From Bacillota bacterium (GTDB lineage Bacteria; Bacillota; Bacilli; Paenibacillales; Paenibacillaceae): 5,820 bases of DNA. The stretch spans positions 1 to 5,820 of the forward strand of contig JAEWPC010000064.1 of the NCBI GenBank assembly GCA_023460795.1, in the 5' to 3' direction. The notes below the pieces were generated by a model, which saw only the letters and a program-made list of their open reading frames with translations, searched no databases and was not told the DNA's origin. Of this stretch, positions 1 through 5,057 are shown piece by piece; the first letter of the stretch is position 1, and each line of letters starts with the position of its first letter. The translations under genes and the position numbers were made by a program.

Positions 1-2642
1 ATATTCCCTCCTCCAGAAGCTGTCCAAAGTATATTGACCTGTCCTTGCGAAAAAGTGGAAGCAGAGGCATTCAAAGTAACGGAAGTATTGATACAGGTAA
101 TTTGTGCGGGTTGCGCAATCACAATATTAATCGGCGCATCCATCGTAACAGTGGCAGAAGCAGTGTATTGACATCCTGCCGGTGTTGTAACCGTTACGGA
201 ATAAGTTCCGGCTGCATTCACCGAAGTTGTTTGTGCATTGGAACCGTTAGACCATGCAAATGTATATCCTGTTCCGGTAACATTGGCAGTAAGCGTGGTA
301 GAAGATCCCTGGCAGATGATGGTATTTCCTGTGATATTCAGATTAGGATTATTGTTCTGTACAATATTGACAGAAACCGGTTGACTAGCACAATTACCAT
401 CAGAAACCGTCAACGTATAATTTCCCGGCGTTGTGACAGTGATGCTTTGCGTTGTTTCTCCAGTAGACCAAAGGTTTCCAGTTGCATAATTGGAAGTCAG
501 AATAACAGGATCTGTTCCACAAATAGCGGGTGCAGATTGTGTAATAACCGGCGCAGGAGCTGATGTTACTATTAGTTGCAATTCTGCGATCTGGAAGCAA
601 TTCCCATTGCTCACCCGGACATAGATTACAGCATTGCCTGAGTTATAAGCTGCCGGTATTGTAATGTTGTTATTTCCCGCATTGGCATCCACAAGGTTGG
701 TATAATACGTAAAAGTAATACCCGGAGTTGTGCTGATCTGCGACTCTGCTGAAGTAAGATCGAATGTAAAGGTGTTGGTTGGGGAACATTCATTTAGAAC
801 ATGATTCTGCACTGCCGGAACTGGATTTTCTGTAACGATAGCAGATTGCTGAAACTGACATCCCGCTGGCGTTGTTACGGTCACGGTATAAGTCCCCGGT
901 GCTGTTACGGTTATTTGCGAGCCCGCAACACCATTAGACCATAAAAATGTATTTCCGGTTCCGCCTGCTGTGGCTGTGAGGATGGTAGAACCTCCAGCAC
1001 AGAAGGACATATTCCCGCTAATTTGAAGATTCGGGTCTGCACTTCCGGTAATGGTAACGGAAACAGAAGGACTTGTACACGAACCAATAGTATTGGTGAG
1101 TGTATAAACTCCCGGAGTTGTAACCGTAATGGATTGGGTCGTTTCTCCGGTAGACCATAAGTTTCCATTGGTGTAATTAGAAGTGAGCGTAATGCTTCCT
1201 GTTCCACAAATCACTGTTCCGGATGCGGTAATTACAGGTGTGGCAGGCTGAGCTTCCACCGTAAGCTGCAGTTCGGCAATATCGCTACACTGCGTACCGA
1301 TTACTCTTACAAAAAGAGTAGTATTTCCAGAAACGTACGCTGTTGGATTAGTAATAAAATTATTGTTTCCCGCAGTCGCATCTGCCAGATTGGTATAATA
1401 TCGAAAAGTAACACCCGGAGTTGTACTGATGGAATTTTGTGCTGAAGTAAGATTAAAAGTGGCTGTATTGCTGGCTGAACAGACGCTCAAAGAAGCATCT
1501 AAAGCCTGAGGCAATGGCAATGTCGTTACTGTAATTGAAGCATTTCCCGGGCAAGTTGTATTGGGAACATGCACTTCTACAGAATAAACTCCAGGCTGGC
1601 TAACCGTGTAAGAAACATTGGTAGCTCCGGGGATAAGATTATTATTGAAAAACCACTGATACGTAGCACCTGGAACTGCAACAGAAGCGTTGAGCGTTTG
1701 CGAACTTCCCTCACAAATGCTGATGCTGGAAGGTAAATTATTTCCGGAAGGATCAGTCAACTGTACGCCGATATTGAAAGAACCTGCCTGAAGAAATACG
1801 CCGGTATCAAACTGCCTGTCCGTGTAATCTGCCAACACCATTTTGAAACGGTAGGTTTCTCCAGGAACTACTGTCGCTGTCGCTGTAAGAGGAATCGTTC
1901 GGCCAGCAAAATTCGTTTCAATATTAGTGGTATTATATCCTCCGAAATACTGCTGATTAATCGCAGGACAAGATGATGACACATACGGATGAATATTCGT
2001 TACTCTTACCGGTGTTCCATTCGGCAAAACAGCAATATTGGTATAGGTAGGATCAGTTACTTTTTTTAACAGCAATGCAAAACCATCACTGAAATCACAC
2101 TGATAATTCCCGTCATATTCTTCTGAAGCAAAAATATAATTGAATTTTATCTCACTGGTGACCGGAGTAAAATCAAACTGGATATAAGTAGCATCAAATA
2201 GTTCGCTATTCGCCACGCCTAATGCGTTTGCCAAATCAAGATCACCTCCCGTTGATAAGTTTCCAGAAAGATTAGGAATAAAGGAATTTCCCGCAGTATT
2301 TGCCGGGCCTGTCATAAGTACTACTCCATCGTTAAAGGGAAAATTGGTAGTCCCCTTATTAAAATAACCCCATGAGCGATTGGTATTGGTTGCCGTAAGA
2401 TTAGGAGAAACAATTACATTTGTTACATTCGCTGTACAATTTGAACCACCGGTTATCAAAACATTTTTTATCAAATCCTGAATACTATAGGCACTCTGAG
2501 GATATGCTGGCGTATTAACATTAATAAAAGCTCCTGCTTTCATCGTGGCTGCTGTTGCCACTTTAGGCTTATTTTGAGTTCTTTGCGCCACAACAAATGA
2601 GCAGAAAAAGAAAAACAAAATCAGTACTATTGCTTTTTTCAT
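1..2642 (-). CDS. Large secreted choice-of-anchor L repeat protein, probable T9SS surface adhesin (C-terminus outside window)
   Basis: The frame is open for 880 codons from an ATG at 2642 to the window edge, with no internal stop. Residues 1-19 form a signal peptide (KK, a hydrophobic run, FVVA before Q20), so Sec export is expected. Residues about 50-295 match the choice-of-anchor L domain: SIQDLIKNVLITGG, a WGYFNKG stretch, GVVLMTG, a GGDLDL turn, and the diagnostic FASEEY at 171-176. Residues about 300-375 form an Ig/PKD-like sandwich (SICEGSSQTLNA, YQWFFN, PGVYSVEV). Two tandem three-domain units follow (376-606 and 607-835), then the start of another domain rich in Thr, Ser and Asn. Flavobacterial proteins of this build usually end in a gliding-motility-associated or type B T9SS sorting domain; that end is not visible here, so T9SS export is inferred. 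The likely role is surface adhesion or matrix binding; the ligand is unknown. It is transcribed away from rpsU, and I see no partner gene. Confidence 0.9.
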   Translation of the reverse strand, partial: MKKAIVLILFFFFCSFVVAQRTQNKPKVATAATMKAGAFINVNTPAYPQSAYSIQDLIKNVLITGGSNCTANVTNVIVSPNLTATNTNRSWGYFNKGTTNFPFNDGVVLMTGPANTAGNSFIPNLSGNLSTGGDLDLANALGVANSELFDATYIQFDFTPVTSEIKFNYIFASEEYDGNYQCDFSDGFALLLKKVTDPTYTNIAVLPNGTPVRVTNIHPYVSSSCPAINQQYFGGYNTTNIETNFAGRTIPLTATATVVPGETYRFKMVLADYTDRQFDTGVFLQAGSFNIGVQLTDPSGNNLPSSISICEGSSQTLNASVAVPGATYQWFFNNNLIPGATNVSYTVSQPGVYSVEVHVPNTTCPGNASITVTTLPLPQALDASLSVCSASNTATFNLTSAQNSISTTPGVTFRYYTNLADATAGNNNFITNPTAYVSGNTTLFVRVIGTQCSDIAELQLTVEAQPATPVITASGTVICGTGSITLTSNYTNGNLWSTGETTQSITVTTPGVYTLTNTIGSCTSPSVSVTITGSADPNLQISGNMSFCAGGSTILTATAGGTGNTFLWSNGVAGSQITVTAPGTYTVTVTTPAGCQFQQSAIVTENPVPAVQNHVLNECSPTNTFTFDLTSAESQISTTPGITFTYYTNLVDANAGNNNITIPAAYNSGNAVIYVRVSNGNCFQIAELQLIVTSAPAPVITQSAPAICGTDPVILTSNYATGNLWSTGETTQSITVTTPGNYTLTVSDGNCASQPVSVNIVQNNNPNLNITGNTIICQGSSTTLTANVTGTGYTFAWSNGSNAQTTSVNAAGTYSVTVTTPAGCQYTASATVTMDAPINIVIAQPAQITCINTSVTLNASASTFSQGQVNILWTASGGGN
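138..824 (-). repeat. Tandem coding repeat, copy 2 (229 codons, domains A2-B2-C2)
   Basis: This encodes residues 607-835 and matches copy 1 domain by domain: A2 has FDLTSAESQISTTPGITF and YYTNLVDANAGNNN, B2 has the identical WSTGETTQSITVTTPG (Trp725), and C2 has FAWSNG and TVTTPAGCQ. Matching sites lie 693 bases apart in domain A but 687 apart in B and C. A two-codon length difference therefore lies between those sites, and the frame is kept. Silent differences are frequent, so the duplication is not recent. Confidence 0.85.
825..1517 (-). repeat. Tandem coding repeat, copy 1 (231 codons, domains A1-B1-C1)
   Basis: This encodes residues 376-606 of the surface protein. Domain A1 (about 376-464) carries FNLTSAQNSISTTPGVTF, YYTNLADATAGNNN and IAELQLTV. 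Domain B1 (about 465-533) carries VICGTGSITLTSNYTNGNLW and WSTGETTQSITVTTPG, with Trp496. Domain C1 (about 534-606) carries SFCAGGSTILTA, FLWSNG and TVTTPAGCQ. All three look like Ig-like beta sandwiches. The unit recurs in frame in copy 2, and both the A and B domains retain stretches of identical protein sequence. Confidence 0.85.
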
Positions 2643-2792
2643 TATATCAATTTATTAAGGATCATTATGTATAATACTGACTTGGAGACTATTACCCGCA
2701 TTCCTATTATCACTATGTTCCTTGTTTTTCAAAAATTAAAAGTGGTTAAAAATAGTAATTATTTTTTTATAGCTCCTTACAAGATTTTAATA
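2643..2792. other. AT-rich divergent intergenic region, no gene seen
   Basis: This stretch separates the minus-strand adhesin from rpsU. I find no good TAnnTTTG on the minus strand. The nearest is TAATTTTTG (2738 to 2730), which has one extra spacer base and no TTTG at the right distance, so the adhesin promoter is left uncalled. No RNA gene or convincing small reading frame is seen. Confidence 0.5.
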
Positions 2793-2824
2793 TTTGGTGG
2801 CTTCAAAAAAAAATTTTATTTTTG
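2793..2824 (+). promoter_or_regulatory. rpsU promoter (Bacteroidota -33/-7 type)
   Basis: TTTG at 2793-2796, a 20-base spacer, and TATTTTTG at 2817-2824 fit the Bacteroidota primary-sigma consensus of TTTG and TAnnTTTG. Transcription should start near 2830, giving a leader of only about 18 bases that is almost wholly the SD-like element. Confidence 0.75.
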
Positions 2825-2831
2825 CAAACCA

Positions 2832-2841
2832 AAATGAGATG
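2832..2841 (+). promoter_or_regulatory. Variant extended Shine-Dalgarno of rpsU, probable bS21 autoregulatory site
   Basis: AAATGAGATG ends six bases before the rpsU ATG. It equals the extended SD AAAGGAGGTG except for G-to-T at the fourth base and G-to-A at the eighth. No other start in this window (adhesin, xerC, hpf, tuf) has anything similar. In Flavobacteriia, bS21 with bS18 and bS6 hides the 16S anti-SD. rpsU is known to keep an unusual strong SD, used by ribosomes that lack bS21, and some lineages have an alternative anti-SD matched by the rpsU leader. The pairing partner here is inferred to be CAUCUCAUUU in 16S rRNA. Confidence 0.72.
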
Positions 2842-2847
2842 TAATAT

Positions 2848-3045
2848 ATGTTAATAATTCCAGTAAAAGACGGAGAGTCTATCGACAGAGCCCTCAAAAA
2901 GTACAAAAGAAAATTCGACAAAACAGGCGTAATACGCAAGTTAAGATCGAGACAGCAGTTTATAAAACCTTCTGTTATCAAAAGACAGAAGATTCAAAAA
3001 GCCGCTCATAAGCAAAGAGAGGCCAGCTTAGAAGAGCAGTCGTAA
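2848..3045 (+). CDS. rpsU: Small ribosomal subunit protein bS21
   Basis: This 65-residue basic protein belongs to the 30S platform. It has the family N-terminus (IIPVKDGESIDRALKKYKRK), a central FDKTG turn, and a helical Lys/Arg/Gln-rich C-terminal half that ends in an acidic tail (LEEQS). Length and sequence are normal for Bacteroidota bS21. In this phylum bS21 helps to sequester the 3' tail of 16S rRNA and so blocks SD recognition genome-wide. Residue 54 is His (KAAHKQ); as I recall, the Flavobacterium johnsoniae protein has Tyr at this position and it contacts the anti-SD. The ATG at 2848 is set by the SD-like element and the short leader. The gene appears monocistronic, with its own promoter and a strong terminator. 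A minus-strand open frame over the same bases is a shadow. Confidence 0.97.
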   Translation: MLIIPVKDGESIDRALKKYKRKFDKTGVIRKLRSRQQFIKPSVIKRQKIQKAAHKQREASLEEQS

Positions 3046-3067
3046 GATTTCCTTACACACATACCAT

Positions 3068-3110
3068 ATCACTTTCCGAATCGTTATATTTGGAAAGTGA
3101 TTTTTTATTT
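3068..3110 (+). terminator. Intrinsic terminator of rpsU
   Basis: ATCACTTTCC (3068-3077) pairs perfectly with GGAAAGTGAT (3092-3101), giving a 10-bp stem and a 14-base loop. A T-rich tail (3102-3110) follows. It lies 22 bases past the rpsU stop and ends seven bases before the xerC ATG. Confidence 0.88.
3085..3092 (+). promoter_or_regulatory. Putative -7 element for xerC inside the terminator loop
   Basis: TATATTTG matches TAnnTTTG exactly and occupies the 3' part of the terminator loop. A start near 3098 would give xerC an 18-19-base leader beginning in the right arm of the hairpin, so the transcript could not form that terminator. No TTTG is present about 20 bases upstream, which keeps this tentative. 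Confidence 0.45.
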
Positions 3111-3116
3111 CTACCC

Positions 3117-3989
3117 ATGACTGAAAAATTCATAGAACATATCATCGTAGAAAAACGCTATTCCGCACACACCATCACCAGCTATCGCAAAGACCTGGCG
3201 GATTTTCAGCACTTTTATTTAGAAACAGAAGGTTCCGAAAACTATCTTCAGGCCGATAAAAAAATCATCAGAAACTTCATCGCTTATCTCGGAGAAAAGA
3301 AACTAGCGAAAAGAACCATTAACCGCAAACTTTCCACCCTCCGGAGTTTTTACCTTTTTCTTGTAAAAATAGGTGAAATCAAAGCCACGCCGATGGAAAA
3401 CATCTCAACCTTAAAATTTTATCCCGAAATTCAAATCCCTTTTTCCCGGGATGAAATGGCAAATCTACAGATGATTTTATCTGATTCTGAACAATTTTTT
3501 GAAATGCTCGTCATCGAAACGCTGTACCAGACCGGAATGCGGAAAGCCGAACTGTGCAATCTCCTTTATCAGGATGTGAATTTGAAAGGAAATGAAATGA
3601 AAGTGACCGGAAAAGGCAACAAGCAAAGAATCATCCCTTTCTCCGATGAACTGAAGCAGCAACTGGAGTTTTACGCAGTCCAAAGAAAACCATTGAAAGA
3701 CAACGAAAAATGGTTTTTCCTCCATCCCAAAGGCAAAAAACTGGGAGAAAAATTTGTCTATTCCATCGTAAACAAGTACCTTAGTCTTGTCACTTCAAAG
3801 AAGAAAAAGAGTCCCCATATTTTAAGGCACAGTTTTGCTACTCACGTCTTAGAAAATGGGGCTGAAATTTCTAAAGTAAAAAAAATAATGGGCCACTCGT
3901 CCTTGGCATCCACGCAAATGTACACGCGTGCCAATATTGAAAAGCTGAAAAAAGTATTCGGCGAGGCTCACCCCAGAGCAAAGAAATAA
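3117..3989 (+). CDS. xerC: XerC/XerD-type tyrosine recombinase
   Basis: This 290-residue protein is a full-length Xer-type integrase. Residues about 1-95 form the SAM-like core-binding domain (YSAHTITSYRKDL, INRKLSTLRSFYLFL), and about 108-285 form the catalytic domain. The complete active site is visible: Arg142 (TGMRKAEL), Lys166 (TGKGNKQR), His234 and Arg237 (SPHILRHSF), His260 (IMGHSS) and nucleophile Tyr269 (MYTR). Proteins of this size act on chromosome-dimer sites (dif) before division, using a 3'-phosphotyrosyl intermediate. The chromosomal setting and lack of att-like repeats favour a housekeeping Xer over a phage integrase. XerC and XerD cannot be told apart here, so the symbol follows the usual annotation. 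The start is the ATG at 3117: an in-frame TTG at 3090 lies in the rpsU terminator and would add nine residues foreign to the family. hpf follows after 51 bases and may be co-transcribed. Confidence 0.9.
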   Translation: MTEKFIEHIIVEKRYSAHTITSYRKDLADFQHFYLETEGSENYLQADKKIIRNFIAYLGEKKLAKRTINRKLSTLRSFYLFLVKIGEIKATPMENISTLKFYPEIQIPFSRDEMANLQMILSDSEQFFEMLVIETLYQTGMRKAELCNLLYQDVNLKGNEMKVTGKGNKQRIIPFSDELKQQLEFYAVQRKPLKDNEKWFFLHPKGKKLGEKFVYSIVNKYLSLVTSKKKKSPHILRHSFATHVLENGAEISKVKKIMGHSSLASTQMYTRANIEKLKKVFGEAHPRAKK

Positions 3990-4040
3990 ACGAAGGTGCA
4001 ACAGGCACAAATTTTTAACCTTTAATTAAATAATGCAGTT

Positions 4041-4331
4041 ATGAAAATCACAGTACAATCCCTTGGAGTTACTCCTCATGCGCCACTGGAAGAACATCTG
4101 AACAAAAAAATATCGAAACTCTCCACTTTTTACGATAAAATTTTGGAATGTCAGGTAGTCCTGAGAGTGGAAAATACCAACGAGAAGGAAAATAAAACTG
4201 CCGAAATAAGATTAGTAGTTCCCGGAGATGATATTATAGTAAAAAAGACTTCTGAGAGTTTTGAAGAAAGCGTGGATCAATGCGTGGAAGCCGCTAAGAG
4301 GTTGCTAATCAAGAAAAAGGAAACCGCCTGA
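4041..4331 (+). CDS. hpf: Ribosome hibernation-promoting factor, short HPF/RaiA family
   Basis: This 96-residue protein matches the S30AE/HPF family. It begins MKITVQSLGVTPHAPLEEHL, continues with the first helix (LNKKISKLSTFYDKI) and strands ECQVVLRVEN, TAEIRLVVPG and DIIVKKTSE, and ends in a second helix with a basic tail (SFEESVDQCVEAAKRLLIKKK). Family members bind the 30S decoding region at the mRNA/tRNA site and silence ribosomes in slow growth. It lacks the C-terminal dimerisation domain of long HPF, so it is the short form; how Bacteroidota with this form dimerise ribosomes, if they do, cannot be seen here. Its ATG overlaps the TGA of a three-codon frame (4033-4044). No clear promoter lies in the 51-base gap after xerC, so co-transcription with xerC is plausible. 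The tRNA promoter begins 29 bases past its stop. Confidence 0.92.
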   Translation: MKITVQSLGVTPHAPLEEHLNKKISKLSTFYDKILECQVVLRVENTNEKENKTAEIRLVVPGDDIIVKKTSESFEESVDQCVEAAKRLLIKKKETA

Positions 4332-4360
4332 TTATTTTTCTAAAAAAATACTAAAGTAAA

Positions 4361-4393
4361 TTTGTAGATTTCAAAAAAACAATCATATATTTG
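4361..4393 (+). promoter_or_regulatory. Promoter of the tRNA-Thr/tRNA-Tyr unit
   Basis: TTTG at 4361-4364, 21 bases of spacer, then TATATTTG at 4386-4393. The expected start is near 4399, about 36 bases before the first tRNA. A second -7-like word, TAAATTTG (4357-4364), overlaps the -33 box but has no upstream partner. Confidence 0.72.
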
Positions 4394-4434
4394 CACTCGC
4401 AAAAAGAGATCAGCGTTCTTTTGAAATCTATTTT

Positions 4435-4508
4435 GCCTCCTTAGCTCAGTTGGCCAGAGCACGTGATTTGTAATCTCGGGGTCGTGGGTTGGAATCCCTC
4501 AGGAGGCT
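4435..4508 (+). tRNA. thrU-like: tRNA-Thr (anticodon UGU), with unusual mismatches
   Basis: The 74-nt cloverleaf has acceptor GCCTCCT/AGGAGGC, D-stem GCTC/GAGC with G18 and G19 (4452-4453), and anticodon loop TTTGTAA giving UGU (4469-4471), which reads ACA. The discriminator is U and CCA is not encoded. Three departures stand out: a U-U mismatch in the middle of the anticodon stem (4464/4476), a U-U mismatch in the T-stem (4485/4499), and G instead of the near-universal C at position 56 (4491, loop TTGGAAT), which removes the usual G19-C56 elbow pair. It may still work, or it may be decaying or carry a sequence error. Confidence 0.85.
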
Positions 4509-4531
4509 CTTGCAACATTTATCTAAAAATT

Positions 4532-4612
4532 GGGGAGATTCCAGAGCGGTCAAATGGGACTGACTGTAACTCAGTTGCTTCGGCTTCGCAGGTTCGAATC
4601 CTGCTCTCCCCA
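4532..4612 (+). tRNA. tyrU-like: tRNA-Tyr (anticodon GUA)
   Basis: This is an 81-nt class II tRNA with acceptor GGGGAGA/TCTCCCC, perfect anticodon stem ACTGA/TCAGT, loop CTGTAAC with GUA at 4566-4568, a long variable arm (about 4576-4587), T-stem GCAGG/CCTGC and canonical T-loop TTCGAAT. Discriminator A, no encoded CCA. It lies 23 bases after tRNA-Thr(UGU), so the two share a transcript. No hairpin terminator follows, only T6 at 4615-4620. Confidence 0.96.
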
Positions 4613-4630
4613 CATTTTTTGATAAAAACT

Positions 4631-4661
4631 TTTGCAGATTTCAGAAATTAAAGTAAATTTG
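4631..4661 (+). promoter_or_regulatory. Promoter of the tRNA-Gly (and tRNA-Thr) unit
   Basis: TTTG at 4631-4634, 19 bases of spacer, then TAAATTTG at 4654-4661, a near-ideal Bacteroidota promoter. The start should be near 4667, 30 bases before tRNA-Gly. Its -33 side (TTTGCAGATTTCA) closely resembles that of the upstream tRNA promoter (TTTGTAGATTTCA). Confidence 0.75.
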
Positions 4662-4696
4662 CACACCGTTTACCAACAGATTTGTAAACACAAATT

Positions 4697-4769
4697 GCGG
4701 AAGTAGCTCAGTTGGTAGAGCGTCAGCCTTCCAAGCTGAATGTCGCGAGTTCGACCCTCGTCTTCCGCT
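4697..4769 (+). tRNA. glyT-like: tRNA-Gly (anticodon UCC)
   Basis: The 73-nt cloverleaf has acceptor GCGGAAG/CTTCCGC, D-stem GCTC/GAGC, anticodon stem TCAGC/GCTGA, loop CTTCCAA giving UCC (4730-4732), T-stem GCGAG/CTCGT with one G-U pair, and T-loop TTCGACC. Discriminator U, no encoded CCA. It is well formed and reads GGA, and GGG by wobble. Confidence 0.96.
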
Positions 4770-4774
4770 CAAAG

Positions 4775-4809
4775 AATCACAACCAAGAAACGGCTTGTGA
4801 TTTTTTTTT
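4775..4809 (+). terminator. Intrinsic terminator after tRNA-Gly
   Basis: AATCACAA (4775-4782) pairs with TTGTGATT (4795-4802). An inner CC/GG pair is possible with one bulged base. A T run follows to 4809. It sits only 12 bases before the next tRNA, with no promoter in between, so tRNA-Thr(GGU) must depend on read-through or processing of a longer transcript. Confidence 0.8.
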
Positions 4810-4821
4810 AAAATTATAATT

Positions 4822-4893
4822 GCCGACGTAGCTCAGGGGTAGAGCGTTTCCTTGGTAAGGAAGAGGTCGTGAGTTCAAATCTCATCGTTGGCT
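4822..4893 (+). tRNA. thrT-like: tRNA-Thr (anticodon GGU)
   Basis: The 72-nt cloverleaf has acceptor GCCGACG/CGTTGGC with one G-U pair, D-stem GCTC/GAGC, anticodon stem TTTCC/GGAAG, loop TTGGTAA giving GGU (4854-4856), T-stem GTGAG/CTCAT with one G-U pair, and T-loop TTCAAAT. Discriminator U, no encoded CCA. It reads ACC and ACU. Unlike the UGU isoacceptor upstream, it keeps C56 and has no mismatched pairs. Confidence 0.96.
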
Positions 4894-4899
4894 CTACAG

Positions 4900-4930
4900 A
4901 ATCACAATCTTTTTGGTTGTGATTTTTTTT
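4900..4930 (+). terminator. Intrinsic terminator after tRNA-Thr(GGU)
   Basis: AATCACAATC (4900-4909) pairs with GGTTGTGATT (4915-4924) around a T5 loop, and T6 follows (4925-4930). The outer eight pairs are identical to those of the terminator at 4775-4802. Confidence 0.88.
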
Positions 4931-5057
4931 CATTTTTAAGGTAAGCAAGCAGCCGGGAATTCCCGTCTGCTTTCAGAAAGAAAATTACATCTTATACCCA
5001 GAAAACCTTGGCAGTACAGGAATTCTTTCATGACAACACTATAAAAACTGCAAAGTA
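4931..5057. other. Intergenic region upstream of tuf, one hairpin, no gene seen
   Basis: Together with the sites below, this fills the 343 bases between tRNA-Thr(GGU) and tuf. It contains a GC-rich hairpin at 4947-4972: AAGCAG/CTGCTT, a C-U mismatch, CGGG/CCCG and an AATT loop. No T run follows, so it is not a typical intrinsic terminator. No tRNA-like fold or plausible small coding frame is visible. Confidence 0.5.

Noticed and set aside
45..563. Plus-strand open frame of 172 codons over the adhesin gene
   Set aside because: Its product is rich in Arg, Ser, Cys and Ile with no domain sense, and it lies antisense to a continuous, clearly coding 880-codon frame. It is a shadow of the Thr/Asn/Gly-rich repeats.
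911..1207. Minus-strand open frame of 98 codons in a different phase from the adhesin
   Set aside because: It lies fully inside the adhesin gene in another phase, has no start context, and the main frame is unbroken there.
2730..2738. Minus-strand -7-like word TAATTTTTG as the adhesin promoter
   Set aside because: It has one base too many between TA and TTTG and no TTTG at a suitable distance upstream.
3090..3116. Alternative TTG start for the recombinase, nine codons upstream
   Set aside because: The extension is encoded by the rpsU terminator arm and T tract and does not fit the family N-terminus; ATG at 3117 does.
3477..3725. Minus-strand open frame antisense to xerC
   Set aside because: xerC is intact with its full catalytic set; the antisense frame shows no recognisable features.
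3117..3989. Xer-type recombinase as a mark of an integrated element
   Set aside because: The neighbours are housekeeping genes, no direct repeats or tRNA-end duplications are seen, and the protein has housekeeping Xer size and motifs.
3996..4016. Possible terminator between xerC and hpf (GTGC/GCAC followed by AAATTTTT)
   Set aside because: A 4-bp stem and short T run are too weak to call; co-transcription of xerC and hpf stays open.
4463..4651. Open frame across the tRNA-Thr and tRNA-Tyr genes
   Set aside because: It is made almost entirely of two tRNA genes and their spacer, and its product is not protein-like.
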